Shown here: piece by piece, positions 7,140-17,279 of the stretch
How positions within the stretch are numbered: position 1 is the first letter of the stretch
Layout of the letters: each line of letters starts with the position of its first letter
Source of the DNA: Xylophilus sp. Leaf220
GTDB taxonomy: Bacteria > Pseudomonadota > Gammaproteobacteria > Burkholderiales > Burkholderiaceae_C
Assembly: GCF_001421705.1 (NCBI RefSeq)
Contig: NZ_LMKO01000027.1
Coordinates: 83,267 to 147,266 of the forward strand
Direction: 5' to 3'
DNA length: 64,000 nt
Position numbers and translations under genes: made by a program
The notes under the pieces: generated by a model
Told to the model about the DNA's origin: nothing
Database searches by the model: none
The model's input: the letters and a program-made list of their open reading frames with translations, nothing else

Positions 7140-9272
7140 TCAGAACCGGTAGGTGGCGCTGGCGACGACGGTGCGGCGCGAGCCGAACCAGCAGTCGCCG
7201 CGGGAGAGACAGGTGCTGAAGAAGCGCTTGTCGGCGAGATTGTTGATGTTGAGCGCCAGGCGCCACTGCGCGGTGTCGTAGGCCAGCACGGCATCGGCCA
7301 GGGTGACCCCGGGAATGCGCGGGCCGGTGCCGCTGGACGTGTCGCGGAAGTCGCCCATCAGCCGCAGGCCCGCGCCCACCGAGAAGCCGCCCTGGCCGCC
7401 GAGCGCGAACCGGTACTTGCTCCACACCGAGGCCTGGTGGCTCGGCAGGCCTTCGAGCTGCCGGTCGAGGTCGATGTAGTTGTAGTGGGCGATCACGTCG
7501 AGCGCCGCCGTGACCGCGCCGCGGGCTTCGAGCTCGACGCCGCGGTTGCGGGTCTTGCCCAGCTGGCTGACGACGTTGGGCAGCGGCGACGCATTGCGGT
7601 TCTTTTCCTTGAGGTCGTAGACCGCGGCGTTGAAGGCCATCGCGCCGCCGGCAGGTTCGTATTTCACGCCGGCCTCCCACTGTTCGCCGCGCAGCGGCCG
7701 CAACTGCAGGCCGGCGGAGGTGGGCGCCTGCGGGGTGAAGGATTCGCTGTAGCTCACATAGGGCGACCAGCCGGCGGGCAGCGCGTACATGACGCCCAGG
7801 CGCTTCGAGTTGGCGCTGTCCTTGCGGGCATCGGAGCCGACGCTGCGGTCGTCAACCTGGTCGTGGCGCAGGCCGGCCACCACGATCCAAGGGCCCAGCT
7901 TCATCTGGTCCTGCAGGTAGAGGCCGGCCTGGCGCATGGTGTTGCGCGGCGCGGCGGTCAGGGCCGGCACGACGCCGGGCGTGGACACGGGCCGGTAGGC
8001 GTCGACCAAGGGGAGGGAGCCGCCGAGGTCGACCGAGGCATCGGAGCCGGTCGCCGACCGCGTCTTGAACCGCGCGAAATCCACCCCGGCCAGCAGCTGG
8101 TGCTGCACCGCGCCGGTGGAGAGCCGGCCTTCGATGTGCTGGTCGGCGTTGACGGTGTCGGTGCGCCGCTGCTCGTGGTAGTAGAAGCGGCCGAGCAGCC
8201 GTTGCCCGACCGGGTCCGCGGCCCAGCCGCCGGGCAGCGAGAACGAGTCGCCGTAGGCGCTCAGGTAGCTCACCTCGTTGCGCGCGAAGCGCACGTTCTG
8301 GCGGACGCTCCACCGGTCGTTGAACCGGTGCTCCGCGAGGTAACCCAGCGTGCGGCGCTCGGTGTCGTAATGGTCGCCCGGCTGGCCGATGAAGGCGCCG
8401 GCCGACAAGGCTCCGTTGGGGTTGGGCAGCAAGGTTCCCGACCACGGGAAGAACTGCGAACTGGAGCCGGTCTTGTCCTTCTGGTAGAGGCCCTGGAAGG
8501 TCACGCTGGTCATGCCGTTGGGCCGCCAGGTCAGCGAGGGTGCGACCAGGGTGCGGTCGTCGGGCACCTGCTGCGTCTGCGTGTCCGCGTTGCGGCCCAC
8601 CGCCACCAGCCGGTAGAGCCACTGGCCGTCGGCGGTCAGCGGCCCGGTCAGGTCGGCCTGGATCTGCTTGCGGCCGAAGTTGCCGATCTGCACGCCCACC
8701 TCGCCCTGGCGCTCGGCCTGCGGGCGCTTGCTGACTAGGTTGACTACGCCCGCCGTGCTGCCCTGTCCGAACAGCATCGCCGAGGGGCCGCGCAGCACCT
8801 CGATGCGCTCCAGCGTGTACGGATCGGTCCGGCCGTTGCCGGTGTAGTAGCTGTTGGTCTTGCGCAGGCCGTCGAGAAACTCCGACGGGTCAGCACCGCG
8901 GATGCGCACGCTGTCGGTGCGGCTGTCGAATCCGTAGGCGTCGGAGCGCACGCCGGCGGCGTAGTTGAGCGCGTCCTGCACGTTCGTCGCACCCTGGTCC
9001 ACGATCTGGTCGCGCGTCACCACCGTCACCGACTGCGGCGTCTCCGCCAGCGGCGTGTCGGTCTTGGTGGCGGTCGCCGAGCGCTTGGCGCGGTAGCCGT
9101 TGACCGGGCCGGTGGCGGTTTCGGCGGCGGCGTCGGAGCGCACTTCCACTTCCTTGAGGGTGGACGCTCCGGTGGCCGTCTGGGCCTGCGCGGCGAAGGG
9201 GGCGTACAGGCCGGCGCCCAGGACCAGGATCGCCCGGTGGAGGGGGTGGGCACGGTGCGGGGAAAGGGGCAT
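7140..9272 (-). CDS. TonB-dependent siderophore receptor
   Basis: A 710-residue outer-membrane receptor. The signal peptide (residues 1-31, ending FAAQAQ) is followed by the plug domain with the TonB-box region, LAETPQSVTVVTRDQIVDQG, VRIRGADPSEFLDGL and IEVLRGPSAMLFGQGSTAGV, all hallmarks of the ferrichrome/ferrioxamine/pyoverdine class. The 22-strand barrel ends with the aromatic terminal strand RTVVASATYRF. It brings ferric siderophores into the periplasm using TonB energy. The genetic link to a PepSY protein recalls foxA-foxB. The ATG at 9272 gives the clean signal peptide. A Fur-like dyad lies 18-38 bases upstream. Confidence 0.92.
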   Translation of the reverse strand: MPLSPHRAHPLHRAILVLGAGLYAPFAAQAQTATGASTLKEVEVRSDAAAETATGPVNGYRAKRSATATKTDTPLAETPQSVTVVTRDQIVDQGATNVQDALNYAAGVRSDAYGFDSRTDSVRIRGADPSEFLDGLRKTNSYYTGNGRTDPYTLERIEVLRGPSAMLFGQGSTAGVVNLVSKRPQAERQGEVGVQIGNFGRKQIQADLTGPLTADGQWLYRLVAVGRNADTQTQQVPDDRTLVAPSLTWRPNGMTSVTFQGLYQKDKTGSSSQFFPWSGTLLPNPNGALSAGAFIGQPGDHYDTERRTLGYLAEHRFNDRWSVRQNVRFARNEVSYLSAYGDSFSLPGGWAADPVGQRLLGRFYYHEQRRTDTVNADQHIEGRLSTGAVQHQLLAGVDFARFKTRSATGSDASVDLGGSLPLVDAYRPVSTPGVVPALTAAPRNTMRQAGLYLQDQMKLGPWIVVAGLRHDQVDDRSVGSDARKDSANSKRLGVMYALPAGWSPYVSYSESFTPQAPTSAGLQLRPLRGEQWEAGVKYEPAGGAMAFNAAVYDLKEKNRNASPLPNVVSQLGKTRNRGVELEARGAVTAALDVIAHYNYIDLDRQLEGLPSHQASVWSKYRFALGGQGGFSVGAGLRLMGDFRDTSSGTGPRIPGVTLADAVLAYDTAQWRLALNINNLADKRFFSTCLSRGDCWFGSRRTVVASATYRF

Positions 9273-9289
9273 GGCAGCGTCCGGGAATT

Positions 9290-9310
9290 TAATACGAGGA
9301 ATTCGCATTA
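9290..9310 (-). promoter_or_regulatory. Fur-box-like dyad upstream of the TonB/PepSY operon
   Basis: A 21-base dyad with arms TAATACGA and TCGCATTA (7 of 8 positions complementary) around GGAAT. Read on the minus strand it starts gATAATGCGAAT, resembling the Fur consensus GATAATGATAATCATTATC. It sits just upstream of the receptor start. Binding by Fur is inferred. Confidence 0.55.
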
Positions 9311-9409
9311 TCTTTTATGAACGCAAGCTGAACCGGAAAAGCCCTGTTGCGCACATCGGACGGCGGTGCCCCGGGGCTGGCATGCCCCCGGATGGAATGG
9401 TCTTGACGC

Positions 9410-10402
9410 TCAGCCCGCCGCCACTGCCCGGCGCACGAACGACTGCTCCAGCACCGGCGTACCCCACTGCGCGCCGGGCGTCTCGGTCGCCAGCACGAAG
9501 CCGTGCCGTTCGTAGAGATGCCGCGCCGCGTCCAGCCCGCGGAAGGTCCAGAGATGCGTTTCCGAAAAGCCGCCGCGGTCGCAGAAATCGACCGCCTGCC
9601 GCAGCAGGGCACGGCCCACGCCGCCGCCGCGCACCCCGTCGCCCACGATGAACCAGCGCAGGTGCGCCCGGCCGTCGCCCAGGTCTTCGCCGTCGATCGC
9701 GACCGAGCCAACGATGCGGCCCGCCTGCACCGCCGTCCAGACCTGGTTGCGGCCGGAAGGCAGGCGACCGGCGAATTCGGCCAGGCCCGCGGCCACCCGG
9801 CTCTCGAACACCGCGCCGAAGCCCGCGTGCCGGGCGTAGAAGACCGCATGCATCTCGGCGATGCGGCCCAGCACCCCCGGCCGGTAGCCCGCCACCACGT
9901 CGACGGCCGGTGCTGCGTCCGGCGTGGCGGGCACCGGTGCCTGGCGCCGCCGGGCCAGTGCGGCGCTGTAGAGCGCGAGGCCGGTGCGCACCGCCTCCTG
10001 TTCGGCCGGCTGGAGGTTTGCCAGGGCCGAGCTGACCTGGTGGCGGCCGTAGGCCTCTATCGCGGCGCGGCTCTTGCGGCCCTTGCGGGTGAGCGACAGG
10101 TCCTTGATGCGGGCGTCGGCCGGGCGTGCCGCTTCTTCCAGCTCGCCGGCATCGACCAGCTTGCGCAGCATGCGGCTGACGCTGGATTTCTCCAGGCCCA
10201 GGAACGCGGTGACGTCGCTGGCGGTCATCGACTGGCGGGCGCCGATCTCCATCAGGGCATGCACCGCGGACGGTGGGTAGTCGGTCGCGGCCAGGGTACC
10301 GTGCAGGAAGCCCAGCTCGCGCACCATCTGCCGCGACGAGGCGCGGATGCCGTCGATGAAGCCGTGGTCCGGTGCGTGCGCGAGGTCGGGAGGTGTATTC
10401 AT
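9410..10402 (-). CDS. MarR-GNAT fusion: winged-helix regulator with acetyltransferase domain
   Basis: A 330-residue two-domain protein. Residues about 10-150 are a MarR winged-helix domain (MTASDVTAFLGLEKSSVSRM recognition region, RPADARIKDLSLTRKG wing). Residues about 170-325 are a GNAT acetyltransferase with the acetyl-CoA loop GDGVRGGGVGRALL and the final FRGLDAARHLYERHGFVLA. MarR-GNAT fusions are known, but few have defined ligands or substrates. The start at 10402 is fixed by the family N-terminus and coincides with a perfect inverted repeat that looks like its own operator, implying autorepression. The small HNH gene lies upstream in the same direction. Confidence 0.88.
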   Translation of the reverse strand: MNTPPDLAHAPDHGFIDGIRASSRQMVRELGFLHGTLAATDYPPSAVHALMEIGARQSMTASDVTAFLGLEKSSVSRMLRKLVDAGELEEAARPADARIKDLSLTRKGRKSRAAIEAYGRHQVSSALANLQPAEQEAVRTGLALYSAALARRRQAPVPATPDAAPAVDVVAGYRPGVLGRIAEMHAVFYARHAGFGAVFESRVAAGLAEFAGRLPSGRNQVWTAVQAGRIVGSVAIDGEDLGDGRAHLRWFIVGDGVRGGGVGRALLRQAVDFCDRGGFSETHLWTFRGLDAARHLYERHGFVLATETPGAQWGTPVLEQSFVRRAVAAG

Positions 10403-10421
10403 GGTTGTATTTTGCAACCAT
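10401..10421. promoter_or_regulatory. MarR-type operator overlapping the MarR-GNAT start codon
   Basis: A perfect 7-base inverted repeat, ATGGTTG-7-CAACCAT, overlaps the start codon (CAT on this strand at 10400-10402). MarR proteins bind dyads of this size as dimers. The position suggests repression of transcription or translation of its own gene. Confidence 0.6.
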
Positions 10422-10533
10422 TTGGCGATGGCCTTCGCGACCGTTCGTCGCCGACCGCGGGCGGCCGAACGACTCCGCGCGTCGACCGTACGCCGACCTC
10501 GTGCGCCCGTTCGTGCGGCCTGGGGCAGATCCG

Positions 10534-10776
10534 TCAAGCGTCCGTGCCCGCCACCCCGGCCGGCGCCTGCGCATGCCGCCGGTGGTTGCAGGCCGCATGG
10601 CTGATGGCCAGGTTTTCCTGGTGGCCGCTGCCGCCTTCGGCGCGGGGGTGGATGTGCTCGAGCGTCGCGTCCTCCAGTGTGACGTGTTCGCCGCAGACCC
10701 AGCACGGCACCCGGCCGTGGAGTTGGCGGGCGACGGTGCGGTAGATCTTCAGGCGGATCAGGGACAGCTGGCTCAT
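10534..10776 (-). CDS. Small HNH endonuclease
   Basis: An 80-residue protein that is essentially one HNH nuclease domain: zinc cysteines C25-x2-C28 (CWVCGE), the catalytic segment LEHIHPRAEGG (H41, H43) and NLAISHAACNHRR with a second zinc pair. Stand-alone HNH proteins of this size occur in many genomes; roles include DNA nicking and phage-linked functions, none of which can be assigned here. It lies upstream of the MarR-GNAT gene on the same strand, separated by 131 bases. There are no integrase or phage genes nearby. Confidence 0.8.
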   Translation of the reverse strand: MSQLSLIRLKIYRTVARQLHGRVPCWVCGEHVTLEDATLEHIHPRAEGGSGHQENLAISHAACNHRRHAQAPAGVAGTDA

Positions 10777-10882
10777 GCGGCAAAAGGCGATGGATGCGGC
10801 GGAACGCGGAGCGCGGACGATAACCGCCGTAGCCCTGCCGATGCCGCCGGCCCGTCACGTAGGCGGTCGGACGGCACGGCGG

Positions 10883-12982
10883 TCAGAGGTCGACCTTGAC
10901 CGTGGCCTTCACCGTGCGCGGTGCGCCGGTGGCCAGCCGGGTGCCGCCGGCGGCCCAGTAGCGCTTGTCGGCGGCGTTGTCGACGTTGAGCTGCAGGCTG
11001 GCGCGTTTGCCGAACAGCACGGTGGCGTAGCGCACGCCGGCCGCGAAGACCGTGGTGCCGCCGAGGAAGGCCTGGTTCAGGTCGTTGACCGGCCGGCGGC
11101 CGGTGAAATACGCGCCGCCGTTGAGCGACAGCCCCGGCACCGCGGCGACGTCGTAGGCGAGGAACGCGCTGGCGGTCTTTTTGGCGGTGTTCTCGGGCAT
11201 CCTGCCGTCGTAGGCGGCGCCGATGTTCTGGAACCGGGCCTCGATCAGCTGGACCGATGTCTGCCACGCCAGCTGCCGGGTCAGCCGGCCCTGCGCCGAC
11301 GCCTCCACGCCCCGGTAGCGCTGCTGGCCGTCCGCGGTGAAGATGTTGCGGGCGTTGGTGTAGTAGCCGGGCCGGTCGATGTCGAACACCGCTGCCGACA
11401 GCAGCGTGCCGCCGGCGCGCCAGCGCAGGCCCAGTTCCTTCTGCTTGCTCACGCCGGGTGCCAGCCGCTCGCCGACGTTGGCCGACCCGGTGGGCGCCGG
11501 CTCGCCTTCCTCGAGCCCCTGCGAATAGGAGGCGTAGACCGACAGGTCGGGCAGCGGTTTGTAGATCAGCGAGGCCAGCGGCGTTGTCTTGGTCGCCGCA
11601 TAGTGGTTGGCGCCCTGGTCGCTGGTGTAGTCGGTGGTGCGCAGGCCGGCGATCAGCTGCCACTGCGGGGTGAACGCGATGCGGTCCACCGCGTAGAGGC
11701 CCGTCTCCAGTGTCTCGAGCCCGGCGGTGGTCGGTGCCGTGGGCACCGCGCCGAACGTGACGGTGGTGAGCGGGATCGGGTTGTACAGGTTCTGCGCGGC
11801 GCTGTAGGTGCGCTGGAAGATCGGGTCCTGCGTCTTGTCGGTGCGGGCCGCGCCGAGCGTCAGTTCGTGGGTGACGCCGCCGGTGGCGAAGCTGCCGAAC
11901 AGCTCTGCGCGCAGCATGTCCGAGCCCGCCACCAGCCGCTGCTGGTTGCCGTTGACCGTGCCCGCGCCGGTCGCGGGGTTGGTCAGGCGAAAGATCGGCA
12001 GGCGGCGGTCGCGTGCCACTTCGGACCGCCCGGCCTCCACCGTCAGCGCCCACCGGTCGCCGAGCGCATAGTCGGCGCGCAGCTGCGCGTTGGTGGTCTC
12101 GGCGTCGAACACCGCCCAGGCCGGACCGAGCAGGTTGCGCGGGTCCGGCACCCGCGGGATGGCGATCACCCCGCCCACCGCCGTCGGCAGGGCGATGCCC
12201 GCCTGCTCGGTGACCTTCTTGCGGTCGTACTCCAGGTCGGCCCGCAGCGACAGGCGGCTGTCGACGCGCCAGTCGAAGGCGGCCGACAGGAAGCGCCGGC
12301 TGCCGTCGTCCACGCCGCGCAGCGGCGTGCCCAGAGACCCGCCCGCGGCGTTGATGCGCAGCCCGTACTGCTGCCGGTCGCCGAACGTCCGGCCCACGTC
12401 CACCGTGCCCAGCACCGTGCCGTGGTCGTCGACCACCGCGCCCACGGTGGCGTTGGGCGTGGGCCCCGCGCGCTTGGTCACGAAATTGACCACGCCCGCC
12501 GGCGAGGTGAAGCCGTAGTAGAGCGCCGAGGCGCCCTTCAGCACCTCGACCCGCTCCTTGTCCTCCAGCGGCACCTGCGAGAAGTTCATGATCGGCAGCG
12601 AGCCGTTGAGCCGGTAGTTGGTGCGGTTCTCGACCGCGATGCCGCGGATCACCAGCTGGTCCCAGGTGTCGCCGCCGTTCTGCTGCCGGGTCACGCCGGC
12701 GGTGTTGCGCAGCGCGTCGTAGAGGCCGGCGGCGGCCTGCTGGTCGAGCACCTCGCGGGTCACCACGTTGACGGTGGCGGGCACGTCCATGACCGAGGCG
12801 CCGCGAAAGGTGCCGGCCTCGACCGTGTTGGCGACGAAGCCGTCGGCGCGCCGGTCCTGCACGGTGACGGTGCCGAGCGATGTGGCGGGCGGGGTGCCCG
12901 GGGCGTCGGCGGCCTGGGCGCAGGCTGCGCCGGCGCATGCGACGGCGGCGCTGCCGGCGAGTGCGGAAAGCGTGAATTTCAT
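10883..12982 (-). CDS. TonB-dependent siderophore receptor (second)
   Basis: A 699-residue outer-membrane receptor: signal peptide residues 1-24 (ending AACAQA), plug domain with VMDVPATVNVVTREVLDQQ, the LVIRGIAVENRTNYRLNG strand and ERVEVLKGASALYYG, then a beta barrel ending TVKATVKVDL. Plug motifs place it with ferric-siderophore receptors, but it is clearly different from the receptor at 7140. It is monocistronic, with no reductase or ABC gene adjacent. The frame is open far upstream, antisense to the ABC exporter; the real start is the ATG at 12982 in front of the signal peptide. A Fur-like box lies about 70 bases upstream. Confidence 0.9.
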   Translation of the reverse strand: MKFTLSALAGSAAVACAGAACAQAADAPGTPPATSLGTVTVQDRRADGFVANTVEAGTFRGASVMDVPATVNVVTREVLDQQAAAGLYDALRNTAGVTRQQNGGDTWDQLVIRGIAVENRTNYRLNGSLPIMNFSQVPLEDKERVEVLKGASALYYGFTSPAGVVNFVTKRAGPTPNATVGAVVDDHGTVLGTVDVGRTFGDRQQYGLRINAAGGSLGTPLRGVDDGSRRFLSAAFDWRVDSRLSLRADLEYDRKKVTEQAGIALPTAVGGVIAIPRVPDPRNLLGPAWAVFDAETTNAQLRADYALGDRWALTVEAGRSEVARDRRLPIFRLTNPATGAGTVNGNQQRLVAGSDMLRAELFGSFATGGVTHELTLGAARTDKTQDPIFQRTYSAAQNLYNPIPLTTVTFGAVPTAPTTAGLETLETGLYAVDRIAFTPQWQLIAGLRTTDYTSDQGANHYAATKTTPLASLIYKPLPDLSVYASYSQGLEEGEPAPTGSANVGERLAPGVSKQKELGLRWRAGGTLLSAAVFDIDRPGYYTNARNIFTADGQQRYRGVEASAQGRLTRQLAWQTSVQLIEARFQNIGAAYDGRMPENTAKKTASAFLAYDVAAVPGLSLNGGAYFTGRRPVNDLNQAFLGGTTVFAAGVRYATVLFGKRASLQLNVDNAADKRYWAAGGTRLATGAPRTVKATVKVDL

Positions 12983-13052
12983 GGTGAAGCGCAGAGAGGG
13001 CGCGACCGCCGGACGGCGTCGCGGGCACCGGCGCGGCGTCCGGCGCGCCGAT

Positions 13053-13076
13053 TCTAGTTGTTTCTCATTTGCATTC
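13053..13076 (-). promoter_or_regulatory. Fur-box-like sequence upstream of the second TonB receptor
   Basis: On the minus strand this reads GAATGCAAATGAGAAACAAC, similar to Fur sites of the GAAAATGAGAATCATT kind. It shares GGCTGAATGCrAATGA with the element upstream of the PepSY-flavoreductase gene at 27208. Confidence 0.5.
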
Positions 13077-13131
13077 AGCCATGCGCCACGAACCCGTACC
13101 GCAGCGCCGGCAGGCGCCGCGGTCCCCCCGG

Positions 13132-13566
13132 TCAGCCGGCGGGCGCTGCCGCCGTGCCCATGCCGGGCAGCGCCCGCGGCTGGCCCATCTCGTCGATCGC
13201 CACGTAGGTGAGCGTCGCCTCGGTCACCTTGAAGTAGCGGCCCTGGTCGATGAAGCGCTCGGCAAATACCTCGACCTGCACCGTGACCGAGGTGCGGCCG
13301 ATGCGCACCAGCGAGCCGTAGAACGACAGGATGTCGCCCACCCGCACCGGCTGCTTGAAGATGAATTCCTTCACCGCCACCGTCGCCATGCGGCCCTTGG
13401 CATGGCGCGTGGGGATCACCGAGCCCGCCAGGTCGACCTGGGCCATCACCCAGCCGCCGAAGATGTCGCCGTTGGCGTTGCAGTCCGACGGCTGCGGGAT
13501 CACCTTCAGTACCAGTTCCTTGTCGGTGGGCAAAGGAAGGCCGTGGGGGCTGCGGAGGTCGGTCAT
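13132..13566 (-). CDS. Acyl-CoA thioesterase, YciA-type hotdog fold
   Basis: A 144-residue hotdog-fold thioesterase that hydrolyses acyl-CoA to free acid and CoA in the cytoplasm. The signature SDCNANGDIFGGWVMAQVD contains the catalytic asparagine/aspartate pattern of the YciA/cytosolic thioesterase group, followed by VAVKEFIFKQPVRVGDILSF. The length is normal. ATG at 13566 (MTDLRSPHG) is preferred over a GTG two codons earlier. It is divergent from the ABC exporter gene, with a 52-base spacer shared by both promoters. Confidence 0.9.
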   Translation of the reverse strand: MTDLRSPHGLPLPTDKELVLKVIPQPSDCNANGDIFGGWVMAQVDLAGSVIPTRHAKGRMATVAVKEFIFKQPVRVGDILSFYGSLVRIGRTSVTVQVEVFAERFIDQGRYFKVTEATLTYVAIDEMGQPRALPGMGTAAAPAG

Positions 13567-13618
13567 GGGCACAATTCCGGGTAGAACAAAAACACAACTC
13601 GGTATTTTCCCTCACCCC

Positions 13619-15557
<1,939 letters not shown>

Positions 15558-15568
<11 letters not shown>

Positions 15569-15613
15569 AAAGTGCCTGTAGCCGGCGTGTGACGACGGCC
15601 TCTAGCTATCAAT
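15558..15613 (-). repeat. Family B intergenic repeat, copy B2
   Basis: A reverse-orientation copy starting TTTTCAAGTAG and continuing through GTAGCCGGCG to TAGCTATCAATTC. The first bases encode the last two residues and stop of the ABC exporter; the other end lies just before the AGGAG of the hydroxyacid dehydrogenase gene. Confidence 0.8.
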
Positions 15614-15628
15614 TCAGGAGTGAGCGAC

Positions 15629-16567
15629 ATGACCGAGAAGACGACCCTGCTGGTGACCATCGCCCTGTCGGATGCGCACCGCGCCCAGGTGGCCGAGCGC
15701 TACGACACGCTGTATGCGCCCACCGCCGCCGAGCGCGCCGCCGCCATCGCCGCCCACGGCAATCGCATCCGCGCGGTGCTGACCAACGGCACAGTGGGCC
15801 TGGACGCGGCCGAGATCGAGGCGCTGCCGGTGCTGGAGCTGGTCTGCGCGATGGGCGCGGGCCACGAGAACATCGACTCGGCCGCGGCGCGCGCCCGCGG
15901 CATCGCGCTGGCCAACGGCGCGGGCACCAACGACGACTGCGTGGCCGACCATGCCTTCGGCCTGCTGATCGCCGCGGTGCGCGGCATCGTAGAGCTCGAC
16001 CGGTACACCCGCGCGGGCGGCTGGCGCGACGGCCTGGCGTTCCCGCCCAACGTGTCGGGCAAGCGCCTGGGCATCGTCGGCCTGGGCACCATCGGCCGCA
16101 AGATCGGCCGTCGCGCGGAGGGCTTCGACATGGCCGTGGGCTACCACAACCGCCGCCCGGTGGAGGGCAGCGCGTACTCGTATTTCGACTCGGTGCGGGC
16201 GCTGGCCGAATGGGCCGACTTCCTCGTCGTCGCCACGCCCGGCGGCCCGGCCACGCGGCACCTGGTGAATGCCGAGGTGCTGGCCGCGCTGGGCCCGCGC
16301 GGCGTGCTGGTCAACATCGCCCGCGGCAGCGTGGTCGATACCGCCGCGCTCGCCGCGGCGCTGCAGTCCGGTGCCCTGGCCGGCGCGGGCCTCGACGTGT
16401 ACGAGAGCGAGCCGCATCCGCCCGCGTCGCTGGTCGGCCTCGATACCCTGGTGATCACGCCGCACGTGGCCGGCTGGTCGCCCGAGGCGGTCCAGCAGTC
16501 GCTCGACCAGTTCCTGCGGAACGCCGACGGCCATTTCGCCGGGCGGGGCGTGGTCGCGCCGATCTGA
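15629..16567 (+). CDS. D-2-hydroxyacid dehydrogenase
   Basis: A 312-residue NAD(P)-dependent dehydrogenase of the D-isomer-specific 2-hydroxyacid family, reducing 2-keto acids such as glyoxylate or hydroxypyruvate. Features: Rossmann loop GLGTIGRKIG (about residues 154-163), catalytic arginine in NIARGSVVD, glutamate in DVYESEP and histidine in ITPHVAGWS. The AGGAG at 15616-15620 is eight bases before the ATG at 15629, which decides that start over the GTG at 15620. It is convergent with the ligK-like gene, so a role in that pathway is possible but unproven. Confidence 0.88.
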   Translation: MTEKTTLLVTIALSDAHRAQVAERYDTLYAPTAAERAAAIAAHGNRIRAVLTNGTVGLDAAEIEALPVLELVCAMGAGHENIDSAAARARGIALANGAGTNDDCVADHAFGLLIAAVRGIVELDRYTRAGGWRDGLAFPPNVSGKRLGIVGLGTIGRKIGRRAEGFDMAVGYHNRRPVEGSAYSYFDSVRALAEWADFLVVATPGGPATRHLVNAEVLAALGPRGVLVNIARGSVVDTAALAAALQSGALAGAGLDVYESEPHPPASLVGLDTLVITPHVAGWSPEAVQQSLDQFLRNADGHFAGRGVVAPI

Positions 16568-16578
16568 GCGGCCGACGC

Positions 16579-17277
16579 TCAGTCCGGATCGACGTAGCGC
16601 AGGCCGGCCTTCGCCAGCGTGTCGCGCATGCCGTAGACATCCAGCCCCAGTTCGCCCTGCAGGAAACGGGCGCGGTTGGTGGCCTCCTTCCGCTCTCGGG
16701 CGGCGCAGGCCGCGGCCACTTCCGCGGCGAGGGCGCGCGGCACCACCACCATGCCGTCGTCGTCGGCCGCCACCACGTCGCCCGGATGCACCAGCGCACC
16801 GGCGCAGACGACGGGCACGTTGACCGATCCGAGCGTCGCCTTGACCGTGCCGCGCGCCGAGAAGGCGCGGGCGAAGGCGGGAAAGCCCATTTCGGCCAGC
16901 TCGCGCACGTCGCGGATGCCGGCCTCGGTCACCAGGCCCACCGCGCCGCGGGAGCGGAAGGAGGTGGCCAGCAGCTCGCCGAACATGCCGTCGGTGCTCT
17001 CGGCAGTGCATGCCACGACGACCACGTCGCCCGGCCGCAGCTGCTCGGCCGCCACGTGCAGCATCCAGTTGTCGCCCGGCTGGGCCAGCACGGTGACGGC
17101 GGTGCCGCAGAGGCGGGCGCCGGCCCAGGCGGACCGCAGGCCGGGCCGGGCCAGGCCGGTGCGGCCCATGGCCTCGTGGATGGTGGCGACACCGTACTGC
17201 GCCAGCGCGGCGACCGCGCCTGCATCGGCGCGCGGCGGCTGGCGCACCACGGTTCCCAGGGTGTGGAGGGCGGTCAT
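16579..17277 (-). CDS. ligK: 4-carboxy-4-hydroxy-2-oxoadipate aldolase / oxaloacetate decarboxylase (RraA fold)
   Basis: A 232-residue class II pyruvate aldolase. It cleaves 4-carboxy-4-hydroxy-2-oxoadipate to pyruvate and oxaloacetate, the last step of the protocatechuate 4,5-cleavage and gallate pathways, and can decarboxylate oxaloacetate. The RraA-fold motifs are GELLATSFRSRGAVGLV, the R-D pair in TEAGIRDVRE that positions metal and substrate, and PGDVVAADDDGMVVVP. The neighbouring ligJ homologue two bases upstream (shared direction) makes the LigK/PmdF assignment much more likely than a generic RraA. ATG at 17277. Confidence 0.87.
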   Translation of the reverse strand: MTALHTLGTVVRQPPRADAGAVAALAQYGVATIHEAMGRTGLARPGLRSAWAGARLCGTAVTVLAQPGDNWMLHVAAEQLRPGDVVVVACTAESTDGMFGELLATSFRSRGAVGLVTEAGIRDVRELAEMGFPAFARAFSARGTVKATLGSVNVPVVCAGALVHPGDVVAADDDGMVVVPRALAAEVAAACAARERKEATNRARFLQGELGLDVYGMRDTLAKAGLRYVDPD

Positions 17278-17279
17278 GG

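Noticed and set aside
10534..10776. HNH protein as a homing endonuclease or phage remnant
   Set aside because: There is no intron, intein, terminase or integrase nearby, so only a stand-alone HNH call is supported.
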